64,000 nt of DNA from Bremerella volcania (GCF_007748115.1 NZ_CP036289.1:2170001-2234000), one strand, 5' to 3'; shown: positions 44,932 to 54,326, counted from the first letter of the stretch. The notes: generated from the letters alone by a model not told the origin. Numbers and translations: made by a program.

Positions 44932-46545
44932 CTAGTTCTGCTCAGGCGTATCGATGGCTTCGGCCTGGCTGTTCACCACGGGGCCACCAAGGTATTCGAT
45001 CCAGACGTTGCGGAAGACGACTGGGTTGCCGTGGTCTTGCAGTTTTATCGGGCGCGGCTCGGCCCCTTCCGGCTTACCGGCACCGGTCTTGTTGGGGATC
45101 ACGTAGTTGTCCTGAACCAAGATGCCGTTGTGCTGCACCGTGATGCGAGCCGGTGAAATCTTTTTCCCTTCATCGTCGAAACGTGCGGCCGTGAAGTAGA
45201 CGTCGTAGGTCTGCCAGGTCAGCGGGGGAAAGCACATATTGACGTCAGGGCTCTTGGTGCGATAGAGGGCTCCACATTCATTGAACTCTCCTGGAAGGCC
45301 AAACGAGTCGAGAATCTGGACTTCGTAGCGTTCCTGAATATAAAGTCCGCTGTTGGAGCGAGCCTGACCGGTCGCATACGGCATGTATGGCAGGCGGAAC
45401 TCAAGGTGAAGACGAAAATCCTGGACAGGATCTTTTGTGGTCGTTCCGATTTGCAGTTCCCCTTTCTCGTTGACCTTAGCATCAACGAAACCATCGGCGG
45501 AGGTACCATCAAACAGAATCGTTGCCCGAGAACTTGGCTTGAGTCCCAGCAACTCGCTGCGGCGGCTGACCTTGGTCAGAATGCCCAGGATATCGCCTGC
45601 CGAGTTGATCACCGTCGCTTTCTTACCGGTGATATGGACCTGGTAGTTCCCTTGGCTGAGAACCAGTTGGTCGCCATCTCGCTTACCGCTCAGATCGATC
45701 AATTGATCGTTTCTCCAGCCATTGCCCGGCAACCCACCCCGCAACTGACGACCGACAAAGTTACCATCGCCGCGGGCGATGACTTGGATGCCCGTCGCTT
45801 CGAGGATCCCGCCCGGCAATCGTAGTTTGCCATAATATTCCCCTTGGTAGGCGAAGTCCTCATCGACCTGAGATAGGTCGGTGACCGCGAACTTCTGCGG
45901 ATTGGGCTTAGGCTGCGGCTTCGGCTCTGGCTTGGGAGCTTCTTTCGGGGGCGGAATCTCTTCAGGCTTGTCTTCCGATTTCGGCTCGAGCTTCGATTCC
46001 ATCTTCTTGCCTTCTCCCTCTTCCATTTTTGGCTCGGGAGCAGGCCTCTTGGCCGGAGTTGGTTCGTTCTTCTTCGGCTCTTCCTTCTTAGCCTCAGGCT
46101 TCATTTCCTTCTTCGGGGCACCCTTGGCCGGTTTGTCGTCGGAGTCCTTCTTCTCAACTTGATCTTTGGCATCATCCTTCGAAGGCTTGGGTTTCTCTTC
46201 CTTCTTAGATTCTTCTAGCTTTGGCTCCCGTTTCATTTCCTTTTTAGGAGCATCCTTTTTCGACTTGTCGCCTGATTGGTCGTCCTTCTTCTCCGGCTTC
46301 TTTTTGTCGGAAGCTTCAGGCTTGTCCTTGTCGCCGTCCTTGTGATCTTTCTCGTGCTTTTTGTGTTCGTCGTGCTTCTTCTTGCCTTGCTCTTTCGAGT
46401 CGTGTTTGGGAGATTCCTTCTTCTCTTTCTCTTGCTTCTCGATGCGCTCGTCGTCCTTATTGGCAGATGGCTCTAGGCCGATTGCCGGACCAGCAAGCAA
46501 CGAGGTAATGATCAGCAGGGAAAACAAAGCACGATACAACGACAT
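44932..46545 (-). CDS. Secreted DUF1080 (3-keto-disaccharide hydrolase fold) protein with a long charged N-terminal region
   Basis: 537 residues; GGAG precedes the ATG. The signal peptide is about 1-24 (SLLIITSLLAGPAIGL). Residues about 28-215 are low-complexity Lys/Glu/Asp/Pro sequence (KDDERIEKQEKEKKESPKHD is typical). Residues about 215-320 form a small beta domain (VDEDFAYQGEYYGKLRLPGG). Residues about 330-520 are a DUF1080 jelly roll: DFRLHLEFRLPYMPYA, SNSGLYIQERYEVQILDSFG, NECGALYRTKSP, RFDDEGKKI. Family members bind or cleave glycans. The N-terminal half is likely an extended, disordered tether. Confidence 0.85.
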   Translation of the reverse strand: MSLYRALFSLLIITSLLAGPAIGLEPSANKDDERIEKQEKEKKESPKHDSKEQGKKKHDEHKKHEKDHKDGDKDKPEASDKKKPEKKDDQSGDKSKKDAPKKEMKREPKLEESKKEEKPKPSKDDAKDQVEKKDSDDKPAKGAPKKEMKPEAKKEEPKKNEPTPAKRPAPEPKMEEGEGKKMESKLEPKSEDKPEEIPPPKEAPKPEPKPQPKPNPQKFAVTDLSQVDEDFAYQGEYYGKLRLPGGILEATGIQVIARGDGNFVGRQLRGGLPGNGWRNDQLIDLSGKRDGDQLVLSQGNYQVHITGKKATVINSAGDILGILTKVSRRSELLGLKPSSRATILFDGTSADGFVDAKVNEKGELQIGTTTKDPVQDFRLHLEFRLPYMPYATGQARSNSGLYIQERYEVQILDSFGLPGEFNECGALYRTKSPDVNMCFPPLTWQTYDVYFTAARFDDEGKKISPARITVQHNGILVQDNYVIPNKTGAGKPEGAEPRPIKLQDHGNPVVFRNVWIEYLGGPVVNSQAEAIDTPEQN

Positions 46546-46773
46546 GATGGTAACTCCGACCGACGAACCTTGGACTGGGCGTCTAACGGTCTAAGAGACG
46601 CCGCCCAGGACTATTCTGTCATGGATTGTTTTGGGGGGATGGGTAAGAAATTCTAGTTTGAATAATGAGGCAAAGGGAATCAAGTTTTGAGAGAGTTATT
46701 CTCGATTCGCGCATGAAAAAGCACCCAGCAACAACTGGGTGCCTTTGAATTTCTGCGAGTCAGACCGTGCCGC
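46546..46773. other. Intergenic region with the lipoprotein terminator
   Basis: About 230 bp upstream of the DUF1080 gene, holding the terminator of the small lipoprotein gene (46716-46742) and a short AT-rich stretch. No gene is seen. Confidence 0.5.
46716..46742 (-). terminator. Intrinsic terminator of the small lipoprotein gene
   Basis: On the minus strand CACCCAG and CTGGGTG pair around TTGTTG, followed by a T-rich run. Confidence 0.8.
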
Positions 46774-46995
46774 TTATTCCTCAGCGGGCTTTTCTTCTTC
46801 GGCAGCCGCATCTGGCTTTTCTTCGGCCGCGGGAGCAGCTTCTTCAGCCGGAGCTTCTCCTTCGGCGGGCATCGAAATCTCTGGTTCTGAGGTGTTTTCG
46901 ACGGGTGGTTCAGCTGTCTTCGAGCTGCAACCAATCGAGAATACCATTAAGCCCATGACCAAACTGGCCGAGCACATCCACTTCAAAACTGACAT
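46774..46995 (-). CDS. Small acidic lipoprotein
   Basis: 73 residues from ATG 46995, with AGGAG nine bases upstream. The lipobox is in VMGLMVFSIGCSSKT. The mature part is almost entirely Glu, Ala, Pro and Lys (PAEEAAPAAEEKPDAAAEE), a disordered acidic tail of the same flavour as the SecDF insert. Function unknown. Confidence 0.75.
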   Translation of the reverse strand: MSVLKWMCSASLVMGLMVFSIGCSSKTAEPPVENTSEPEISMPAEGEAPAEEAAPAAEEKPDAAAEEEKPAEE

Positions 46996-47101
46996 GGTGA
47001 AAAAACTCCTAAGCGTCAAAAGCAAAATCTCGTGGCGGGAAAGCCGAGACCCTAATTGTAGGGGCTGCGGGCTTCCGAAAAAACGTGCCTCTTAACCTTT
47101 T

Positions 47102-48595
47102 CTAAATATTTTCTGGGAAGTAGGTTCGGATCAATTCGGTCATCTTGGTCACAGCGGATTTAGGACGTCCGCGCGGATCGAGCAGTCCCGCGTGCGGAAA
47201 GCGGTGGGGCTGCGTGTCGGAGACCTGGCTCCAGAAGACGCCTTGCACTTGCGGATGCGTTAAAAGCGCGGGCAAAACATGCTCGACCAATTCGCGCTGA
47301 GTACGCCGGCTGATTCGCTCTTGCGGTTCTTTCTCGCGATGGGCACCGTACAGTGCGCCCTCGTCAGGACGCCACGAACTGGGAGCCGACAGCGTCACAA
47401 ACAGCGGCACGCCCAACAGGCTCCAGTAATCGAGCAAATCGACCACGTCGAAGAAACCTCGGAAGTACGTTGCCGGAGACAACTCACCGAAGTTCAGTTC
47501 CAGACCTATCCCCGTGATTCCAACGCGGGCCCGGACTAACTCTTCCGCGAAATGAATCGGAGCCAATTCGCGATCGCGGCTGGTCATGTATTCGCCCCAT
47601 GGTTTGGCGAAACTCACAAGCAGTGGAGCACGCAGGCCGGTAGTACGAATCGTTTGAATGATATGCAGCAGCAACTGAAGTCGCTGCTCTTCTTTTAAAT
47701 CGAGCGAAGTCTGGGCATTGAGGCCTGCCGCGCAGTACCAAAGATCGACTCGATTGCGATAGTGCTGAATGAGTGCCTGGGTGTACTTCGATACGGCACT
47801 GAGTACTTCCTCGAAGTCGTTTTCCCACAGGTAGAGCCAGTCAGGGGTAGCGAATCGATCGAGACAAAACATCGGTCCAAGCACCGTCGCGTGCCCTTGT
47901 TCGCGAACGGCATCCAATGTGGCGTCCACTTCCTCCCATTCATGATGCCCGACCTCTGGTTCGCACTGCTTCCAGTTGGGCTCGACGAGAATCGTATTCA
48001 GCGAATCGGTCAGCAGTGGTTTGATCTCGGCCGACAACGGTTCCGTCAGGGCAATGCCGCGCAGGAAGGCCCGTTCATGGGACTGATTCGAGATCGCATG
48101 AAACGAAGCCGTCGCATAGACGTGTTCCAGGTGAGATAGGCCTTTCAGCGAGTACGTCAGGCTCTTCACCGCCATTGCGTCTGACTCGGCAGGATCCTCT
48201 TTCGTTACCGCAGCCCGGGCAAAATAGTTGGTCGCATCCTGCAGAAGCTTTTTGGTCACATCCAACAGGTCGAGTTCCGCATCGAGGCAAGCATTGGTAA
48301 GCGTGCGAAAGCGGAAGAGCGAACCACGGGCAAGTTCCAGCAACAAGCTATAGGAAGTTTTGTTGTCGACGCGAAGGGCACAGGTCGACAAGATCTGAGA
48401 GGATCGTCGTTCGTTTCGATACGGTACCTTGACCTTTACCCCGTCGGTTTCCAACACATCAAGGACGAGACGGTCTTCGGATCGTTTGACGGACGTAGCA
48501 CGGACCAATCGATCACAGCCAACCACATGGATCACGCGGCAGTCTTCGTCCGAGATGTTCAGTTCGTTAGGAATTCGAAACGTTAGTTTGGGCAA
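47102..48595 (-). CDS. GH10-like TIM-barrel protein lacking the catalytic glutamates
   Basis: 497 residues starting at TTG 48593-48595. There is no signal peptide. Residues about 1-150 form a beta-rich N-terminal domain. The rest resembles glycoside hydrolase family 10: HYRNRVDLWYCAAGLNAQ at the acid/base position and the C-terminal GVFWSQVSDTQPHRFPHAG with LLDPRGRPK. In active GH10 enzymes the acid/base Glu sits in a WDVVNE-type segment and the nucleophile in ITELD; here they read WYCAAGLN and FVTLSAP, with no Glu. It may be a pseudo-enzyme or binding protein. Confidence 0.65.
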   Translation of the reverse strand: MPKLTFRIPNELNISDEDCRVIHVVGCDRLVRATSVKRSEDRLVLDVLETDGVKVKVPYRNERRSSQILSTCALRVDNKTSYSLLLELARGSLFRFRTLTNACLDAELDLLDVTKKLLQDATNYFARAAVTKEDPAESDAMAVKSLTYSLKGLSHLEHVYATASFHAISNQSHERAFLRGIALTEPLSAEIKPLLTDSLNTILVEPNWKQCEPEVGHHEWEEVDATLDAVREQGHATVLGPMFCLDRFATPDWLYLWENDFEEVLSAVSKYTQALIQHYRNRVDLWYCAAGLNAQTSLDLKEEQRLQLLLHIIQTIRTTGLRAPLLVSFAKPWGEYMTSRDRELAPIHFAEELVRARVGITGIGLELNFGELSPATYFRGFFDVVDLLDYWSLLGVPLFVTLSAPSSWRPDEGALYGAHREKEPQERISRRTQRELVEHVLPALLTHPQVQGVFWSQVSDTQPHRFPHAGLLDPRGRPKSAVTKMTELIRTYFPENI

Positions 48596-48892
48596 AACCC
48601 GGCTCGCTCTCGTACATGGGGTTTAATCGAGAATGCCAATCATGCTGCTCTCCCCGCGTGATAGCACGCTCTTTCAATTCTAATCGTCGGCCATGCTGGG
48701 ATGAACCACGAAAATGTCCATCTCGTGGGGTATGTCGCCTGGAGCAACTCTGCGGGTAATCGAGTTTGCTAGGTCTGTTTCACACGCGCTGGCTGTGGCA
48801 AAATGCCGGTTAAAGTGGCCAATGCGACTGAATCGATCATTTGGCTCGGAATCCCCAGTATATCCCCCTCAAACGACTCACATCGGAAAAAC

Positions 48893-49753
48893 ATGGGTCT
48901 TAACTATCCGGTTCGACAGGGCAAAGTTCGCGACGTCTACGATCTGGGCGAGCAGGTATTGTTGGTTGCATCCGACCGAATTAGTGCCTTCGATTATATT
49001 CTTCCTTCGCTTATTCCGGATAAGGGGCGGGTGTTGACGCAGATGAGCCAATTCTGGTTCGAGACGCTTGATATCCCCAATCACCTGATTTCAACCGACG
49101 TTCAGCAAATGAAACTGGATGGCGATGTTGATCTCAGCGAGCTGGATGGGCGCGCGACTTTGGCGCGGAAGACGGAAGTGATCCCGATCGAATGCGTCGT
49201 GCGCGGCTACCTGGCCGGATCTGGTTGGAAGGAATATCAACGCAGTCAAACGGTCTGCGATATTCCCCTGCCGGAAGGGTTGCCGCAAGCCGCCAAGCTG
49301 CCGGAGCCCATTTTCACGCCGGCTACCAAGGCCGAATCGGGGCATGACGAGAATATCTCGTTCGAGCGGATGGTGGAAATCGTCGGCCCCGACATGGCGA
49401 ATCTGCTTCGTGAGAAGAGCATCGCCGTCTACCAGGCGGGTGCCCAGCGGGCACTTGAGCATGGCATCATCATTGCCGACACTAAGTTTGAATGGGGCGT
49501 CGTCAACGGAGAGGTGCTACTGATTGACGAAGTGCTTACGCCGGATAGTTCCCGGTTCTGGCCGCAAAATGAGTACGCCGTTGGCATGAGCCCGCCGTCG
49601 TTCGACAAACAGTTCGTCCGCGATTGGCTGGAAGCAAGTAGCTGGGATAAAAACAGCGAGCCGCCAACGCTCCCGCAGGAAGTCGTCGAGAAAACTCGGG
49701 CCAAGTATATCGAAGCCTACGAGCGAATTACCGAGCGAAAATTCGCGTGGTAA
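48893..49753 (+). CDS. purC: Phosphoribosylaminoimidazole-succinocarboxamide synthase
   Basis: 286 residues from ATG 48893. It matches SAICAR synthetase: RQGKVRDVYDL, LLVASDRISAFDYILP, IECVVRGYLAGSGWKEY, FTPATKAESGHDENISFE and IADTKFEWGVV. It ligates aspartate to CAIR with ATP in purine biosynthesis. An upstream extension to 48803 is in frame but unlike the family. The length is as expected. Confidence 0.97.
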   Translation: MGLNYPVRQGKVRDVYDLGEQVLLVASDRISAFDYILPSLIPDKGRVLTQMSQFWFETLDIPNHLISTDVQQMKLDGDVDLSELDGRATLARKTEVIPIECVVRGYLAGSGWKEYQRSQTVCDIPLPEGLPQAAKLPEPIFTPATKAESGHDENISFERMVEIVGPDMANLLREKSIAVYQAGAQRALEHGIIIADTKFEWGVVNGEVLLIDEVLTPDSSRFWPQNEYAVGMSPPSFDKQFVRDWLEASSWDKNSEPPTLPQEVVEKTRAKYIEAYERITERKFAW

Positions 49754-49766
49754 GCACATTCGAGAT

Positions 49767-51626
49767 TTAGCTTTCCGTAGTCGTTTCAGCCTCGGGAGAA
49801 GACGGCTCCGACGGGCTTGCTTCTTTGTCTTCGGCCTCCTTGGGCGATTCCTTCACTTCGGAATCTTCCGCCGACTGCTGCTGCGCGGTCTCCTCTTTCG
49901 ATTCCAGAAGAGGCAAACGCTCGGCCCGCAGGGCATTGCCGCGGCGATAAGGCGAAAGCACGTCATCGTCATCGGTGTAGAAATCAAACGCCTTCTGAGC
50001 CATCTCTTTGTTTTCGTCTTGCCGCGCGATCGCTTCCGCACTGCGAGCAATGCCGTAGAACGCCGCCGATTTGAATCGCGTGGTGGGAAACTCTTTGAGC
50101 GTTCCATCTTCAAAGAAGTAGATGGCTGATTCATATTGCCCATCGCCCAGCGCGATTACACCGAGATTGAAACTAGCCAGTTCACGCCATAACAAGACGT
50201 TCTTTCGGACACGGTCGAGGAAGAACTGCTGCACCTTGGGATCATCCGGCAAGTCCATACCGCCAACTGCCAGCATTTCAAGCTGCTCGCGAGGATTGGC
50301 GATGCGGAATTGGCGTTCCATCACACGCGTTTCCATGAACATCGACCGGGCCCCCTTTTGCTGCGACTGGTCATCGAACTTGCACATCAGCTGAAGCGTC
50401 CGCGCGATTGCAAAGGGGGTCATCGTGTCGTAGATCCAGCGTTCGACCTGGAAAAGTGCTTTCAGCGTGGGATCAGATAGTCGCTTGGTAATGGCCGTTT
50501 CGGCTTCGAAAGGGACCGTCCAGAGCTGAATATCGGTAACGCCTTGGAAGCTCGACAGGCGATCCTTCAAGGAAGATGGTTTGACGTGAACCTTCATCGT
50601 CGAATCGCCTGAGAGAACCCCTTCCAGCAACTGCGTTGCCTGGGTAAGGGCGGTCGACGGGGCTTCGATTAAAAGCGTCACCTTCTTAAGGTCCTCGGCC
50701 GTTGCCGGGTACTTGTAGTTTTTAGACGCCATCGCCTGCAGGTCTTCCGGGTGTTCGACCAGGCGTGACAAGCGTTGAATACCCTTACCATCTTTCTCCG
50801 CGATGGGCAGTGCATAGGCCATGTCGAAGAGGAACAACTCCTGGCCGATCGCGACGCCGACGACCTGGGGTTCATTCTCTCCCTCGCCGAACTTGACGAC
50901 GACTGCATCCAGCCCTTGTTGGCGACACAATTGAATGAAGACGCGGGCTCGCTCCAGTGGGTCACCTTCGTTCAACTGCAATGCGTTCCAGGTATCGCGA
51001 CTTGTTCCCGGTGCGAACTGACCTTCTTCCAGTTCATTGGGGCGAACTGGATGGATGTGCCGAACGGTCCAATCGAAAAGCAGGTAAGCCAGACCGAGGT
51101 CATTCACCTGGCTATCGTCCAGCGTTTGATTCGTTTGTGCGTCGAGGAAAGCCTGCATGTCGGACGGTGGCGTCTGATTTTCTTTGACCCAGTCGGAAAT
51201 GGTCTTGGCCCAATAGTTGCCGACCAGAAAGTCAAACTCGCTGCCACGAAACGTGACCGCGGCGAATGACTCGGGATGATCGAGGAACCCTCGATTGGGC
51301 AGGTTCTGAAGACCCGGCAAGCTTTGAATCTCAGCGGGAAGTTCAGTCACCATCGGATCAGGTTGCCAGCGAGGATCAAGCTTCTGCGACATCAGCCAGC
51401 GGTTCATCCGCTCGAGCACTTCGACTTTGACTTTGCCGGCCGGATAACGATCCAAGTCGCGCAGATAGGTCATCGCTTGATCGACGAACTGCTTGGAGCT
51501 GCCGCCGTCGGTCGAGACAGTCGCTTTGGTGTCGTCGACCTGAGGGCGAATCTTCCTGCCACCGCATCCGAGCACGAAAACGAGGAGCAAGAGGAAAAGG
51601 ACAGAGGTGCGATGCGTGCGGATCAT
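49767..51626 (-). CDS. Large lipoprotein with a transglutaminase-like region and helical repeats
   Basis: 619 residues. The lipobox is in LFLLLLVFVLGCGG. Residues about 165-260 resemble a transglutaminase core (LLFDWTVRHIHPV, PLERARVFIQLCRQQGLDAVVV), but the catalytic Cys position in the usual G-x-C-x-x-h-A pattern reads GDPLERA, so activity is doubtful. Residues about 380-570 are helical and TPR-like (NLGVIALGDGQYESAIYFFED). The tail from about 575 is a Glu/Ser/Pro-rich disordered segment. It is probably an envelope assembly or scaffold protein. Confidence 0.72.
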   Translation of the reverse strand: MIRTHRTSVLFLLLLVFVLGCGGRKIRPQVDDTKATVSTDGGSSKQFVDQAMTYLRDLDRYPAGKVKVEVLERMNRWLMSQKLDPRWQPDPMVTELPAEIQSLPGLQNLPNRGFLDHPESFAAVTFRGSEFDFLVGNYWAKTISDWVKENQTPPSDMQAFLDAQTNQTLDDSQVNDLGLAYLLFDWTVRHIHPVRPNELEEGQFAPGTSRDTWNALQLNEGDPLERARVFIQLCRQQGLDAVVVKFGEGENEPQVVGVAIGQELFLFDMAYALPIAEKDGKGIQRLSRLVEHPEDLQAMASKNYKYPATAEDLKKVTLLIEAPSTALTQATQLLEGVLSGDSTMKVHVKPSSLKDRLSSFQGVTDIQLWTVPFEAETAITKRLSDPTLKALFQVERWIYDTMTPFAIARTLQLMCKFDDQSQQKGARSMFMETRVMERQFRIANPREQLEMLAVGGMDLPDDPKVQQFFLDRVRKNVLLWRELASFNLGVIALGDGQYESAIYFFEDGTLKEFPTTRFKSAAFYGIARSAEAIARQDENKEMAQKAFDFYTDDDDVLSPYRRGNALRAERLPLLESKEETAQQQSAEDSEVKESPKEAEDKEASPSEPSSPEAETTTES

Positions 51627-51635
51627 GAGGATTGA

Positions 51636-52460
51636 TTAACCTTGGGCCGCTGCGCGGACGGCCAAAATGCGCTGAAGGAAGTTTTCCAATTCCGCAAGCG
51701 GAACCATGTTAGGACCGTCGCTGGGCGACTTGTCAGGATCGGGATGGGTTTCCAGGAACAGTCCGTCGATTCCAACCGCCGCGGCAGCCTTGGCAAGAGG
51801 AAACACCATCGCCCGGTTTCCGCCCGTTTGGCTACCCAGCCCGCCTGGTTCCTGGACGCTGTGCGTGGCATCGAAGACGACTGGTACGCCGAGCGATCGC
51901 ATCTCGATCAAGCTTCGCATATCGTTGACCAGTCGCCCATATCCAAAGAACGTTCCACGTTCGGTCAAAAAAGTTTCTCGGGCACCTGCTTCTTTGAGCT
52001 TCTCGACAACGTGTTTCATATCCCAGGGGGCCATGAACTGCCCCTTCTTCACGTTGACCGATTTTCCGGTCTGTGCCGCGGCAACCAGCAAGTCGGTTTG
52101 CCGTGCGAGAAAGGCTGGGATCTGAAGGATGTCGCAAACCTGGCCCACAGGAGCGGCCTGATAAGATTCGTGGAGATCAGTCGTGACCGGAACCTGGAAT
52201 TTACTACGAACAGCTTCTAACAGCTTAAGACCTTCTTCCAGCCCTAATCCTCTGTACGAATGAATGCTGGTACGGTTCGCTTTGTCGAACGATGCCTTAA
52301 AGACCAACTGAATCGGCAGCCGCTGGGTCAGGTCGCACAAGTGCTCGGCGATTTGGAACGACAACTCGCGCGACTCGAGCACGCAGGGGCCTGCGATCAG
52401 TAGCAATCGCCCTTCGGAGTTGAGGGCAAACGTCGATGAATTTGGGGCCGAAGCGTTCAA
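51636..52460 (-). CDS. kdsA: 3-deoxy-8-phosphooctulonate (Kdo-8-P) synthase
   Basis: 274 residues; the start is a TTG at 52458-52460. The family is recognised from [52 protein letters not shown]-like [15 protein letters not shown] and [12 protein letters not shown]. It condenses PEP and arabinose-5-phosphate to Kdo-8-P, needed for LPS core. Two bases around the Asn and His positions match metal-independent or metal-dependent classes equally, so I leave that open. It is nine bases upstream of the lipoprotein gene on the same strand. Confidence 0.96.
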   Translation of the reverse strand: MNASAPNSSTFALNSEGRLLLIAGPCVLESRELSFQIAEHLCDLTQRLPIQLVFKASFDKANRTSIHSYRGLGLEEGLKLLEAVRSKFQVPVTTDLHESYQAAPVGQVCDILQIPAFLARQTDLLVAAAQTGKSVNVKKGQFMAPWDMKHVVEKLKEAGARETFLTERGTFFGYGRLVNDMRSLIEMRSLGVPVVFDATHSVQEPGGLGSQTGGNRAMVFPLAKAAAAVGIDGLFLETHPDPDKSPSDGPNMVPLAELENFLQRILAVRAAAQG

Positions 52461-52639
52461 GGGCTATCTCGTGACTTGTGGGGAATCATCCATCCTATTT
52501 TCCCGCCGAAGATTCTCCCAGGGCGTCTCAGGTTAATTATTCGCAAAGACTTAGGGCGAGATCTTGGTTAAGCGTATTTTGCCACGAGTTTCGCCAAATT
52601 CCCATCCGCCCTGTTCGCTCACGTATCGAACCGGGTGAT

Positions 52640-53566
52640 TTACTTTGATCGCTTCGGAGGAACTATCAGCGGCAGATAGTTCGGAAGGACTGAGAGACGG
52701 ACATCGGTAAAACCAGCCGGATCGCCATCGGTTTGCAGAGGGACGGGACCGGATGGGCAACGGATTTCGGCCGAGCGAGCTTGGAACCGTTTCACGTCAC
52801 TACGACGGGCGATGGTCCCGGAAACAAGTGAGGTGATGTAGCTTGCGGTTGCCCCGAAACCCTTCTGCGTCAGCACGCAGATGTCGAGCAGGCCATCATC
52901 CGGGACTGCATCAGGCGTCATTTCCAGGCCGAGTGCATAGCGTGGCACGTTGAAGGCAAATACCCAGTAACCTTCGGTTTGCGTCCGACTGCCATCGGCC
53001 AACTCGATATCGAGTTCCAACGTCGGATACGGGTACTTGGCGAGCATCTCAAAGGTTGGTCGGACATAATGAAACTTGGTGAGATGACCTTCACGTTGTC
53101 CATGAACCCTGTGGACGACTTCGGCTTCAAACCCGGCCGAGAGCATCAGTAGGAAGGTGCGGTCACCCAGTTGCCCTGCATCCAGGCGCCGAACGACCCG
53201 TTTCGACAACATCTTTGCAAAGGCCCCAATATCAGTGGGGATTCGCAGGTATTTCGCGAGGATGTTCTCGGTTCCCGCCGGGTAAATGGCGATCGGAACG
53301 GTTCCGCCCGTTTGGCCTGCGATCATTGCCGCCGTTCCATCCCCCCCGACAGAAACAATGAAATCGGGGCGCGGCGTTGCATCGTCTTCCCATTGGCAGG
53401 CTAATTGCTGAGGAGAGTTTATCTCGATGGTGTTCAGCCCCAGGTCCTTCAACAACTCGCGCAGACGCGCATGGCTTTGGGGCTTGTCGTAGCCTCCTGC
53501 AATTCGATTGATGAAGAGCCAGGCCGTATCCGTGGAAGTGGCTTGGTGAATTTCCGTAAAGGTCAC
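52640..53566 (-). CDS. Diacylglycerol-kinase-family lipid kinase
   Basis: 308 residues starting at GTG 53564-53566. The DAGK catalytic domain has GGDGT at 74-78 (FIVSVGGDGTAAMIAGQTGG) and IYPAGTENILAKYL after it, followed by the beta-sandwich with VPDDGLLDICVLTQKG. It phosphorylates diacylglycerol, sphingosine-like bases or other lipids; the substrate cannot be fixed from sequence. The family enzyme is soluble or peripheral. The 760-bp noncoding region lies upstream. Confidence 0.88.
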   Translation of the reverse strand: MTFTEIHQATSTDTAWLFINRIAGGYDKPQSHARLRELLKDLGLNTIEINSPQQLACQWEDDATPRPDFIVSVGGDGTAAMIAGQTGGTVPIAIYPAGTENILAKYLRIPTDIGAFAKMLSKRVVRRLDAGQLGDRTFLLMLSAGFEAEVVHRVHGQREGHLTKFHYVRPTFEMLAKYPYPTLELDIELADGSRTQTEGYWVFAFNVPRYALGLEMTPDAVPDDGLLDICVLTQKGFGATASYITSLVSGTIARRSDVKRFQARSAEIRCPSGPVPLQTDGDPAGFTDVRLSVLPNYLPLIVPPKRSK

Positions 53567-53652
53567 AGTTGCATCACTTGTGGAGATTTCCGAAGTAAGG
53601 ATTCCCTCATCCTATCGATCCACCCAACAAAAACGAAGGCATAGACCAATCC

Positions 53653-53717
53653 ATTTCATATTGAGACGTTTTCAACTTGCTGCGCAGGCCCGATCGTTTC
53701 GTGTCTCAATATGAAAT
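53653..53717. repeat. Perfect 15-bp inverted repeat with a 35-bp spacer
   Basis: ATTTCATATTGAGAC (53653-53667) and GTCTCAATATGAAAT (53703-53717) are exact complements. There is no flanking gene pair, so its purpose is unknown: an operator, transposon ends or an RNA hairpin are possible. Confidence 0.75.
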
Positions 53718-53994
53718 ATCGAGATGACGATGCAAGTCTTTTTTTAGAAAGGATTTGCGGTGATCAGTCTCGATATCAGGCGCCAAGTCAGAAAAAAATC
53801 TGTTAAAAACAGCCAAATATAGGGGTGTGTATTATTTCTTTGTGGCATCTTGAGTCACATCTGCAAAATACCCATATGTCGTCATTTATGTCTCTAGTGG
53901 ACGAGATTCCCTAAAGTTCGACGTGCAAGCAAGTTTGGAATAGTTTTCGATTTTATCGCCGGTTTGGTTCGTTTATTGCATGTAAAGGCGTCAT

Positions 53995-54124
53995 CGGCTC
54001 CTCGGAGGAGTCGGTAAGCTGGCCCGTGGGGCCGCTGTCGAACTTAAGCTGGATGGTTTGCCTTGCCCCTGACGATTCAGCTTCTCCAACGCGGGTTGGT
54101 ACGACAGCGGTCCCTCGATTTTTT
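53995..54124 (+). ncRNA. Candidate structured noncoding RNA
   Basis: Helices visible on the plus strand: CGGCTCCT/AGGAGTCG (hairpin near 53995-54013); GGCCC/GGGCC (54021-54033); a long-range pair CCGCTGTCG (54032-54040) with CGACAGCGG (54102-54110); inside it AAGCTGGAT with ATTCAGCTT (one G-U pair) and CCAAC/GTTGG, which together make a three-way junction. GATTTTTTC follows at 54117-54125, as after a terminator hairpin. No known RNA family was recognised. Confidence 0.4.
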
Positions 54125-54326
54125 CTTGGCCAGCGTTTCTTGCCTAAGTGGCGACTCTTCTTTGGTTTAGCCTGTTTTCTCGCGAACTTCCGCGTCCCAG
54201 ACTCATCTTTGAGATCAGCGGCGGGCCAAACCTTGTCTTAGTTTCTAAAATCAACGGCTAGGGTAAGTTGACGCAATCAGCGACCTTCAGTATCTTGGAG
54301 CGTTTTGATTCGCGACTCGCGAGTAA

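Larger units (their letters stand above)
53567..54326. other. 760-bp noncoding region with an inverted repeat and a structured-RNA candidate
   Basis: No convincing gene between the lipid kinase gene and tRNA-Thr. It contains a perfect 15-bp inverted repeat (53653-53717), an AT-rich middle (53740-53960) and a strongly paired GC-rich segment (about 53995-54124). Confidence 0.65.

Noticed and set aside
54069-54075. CTGACGA, resembling the hammerhead ribozyme core CUGANGA
   Set aside because: The required GAAA box and the second and third stems are not in the right places around it.
54026-54241. A 71-codon frame in the noncoding region before tRNA-Thr
   Set aside because: No ribosome-binding site or domain; the region is better explained by paired RNA helices.
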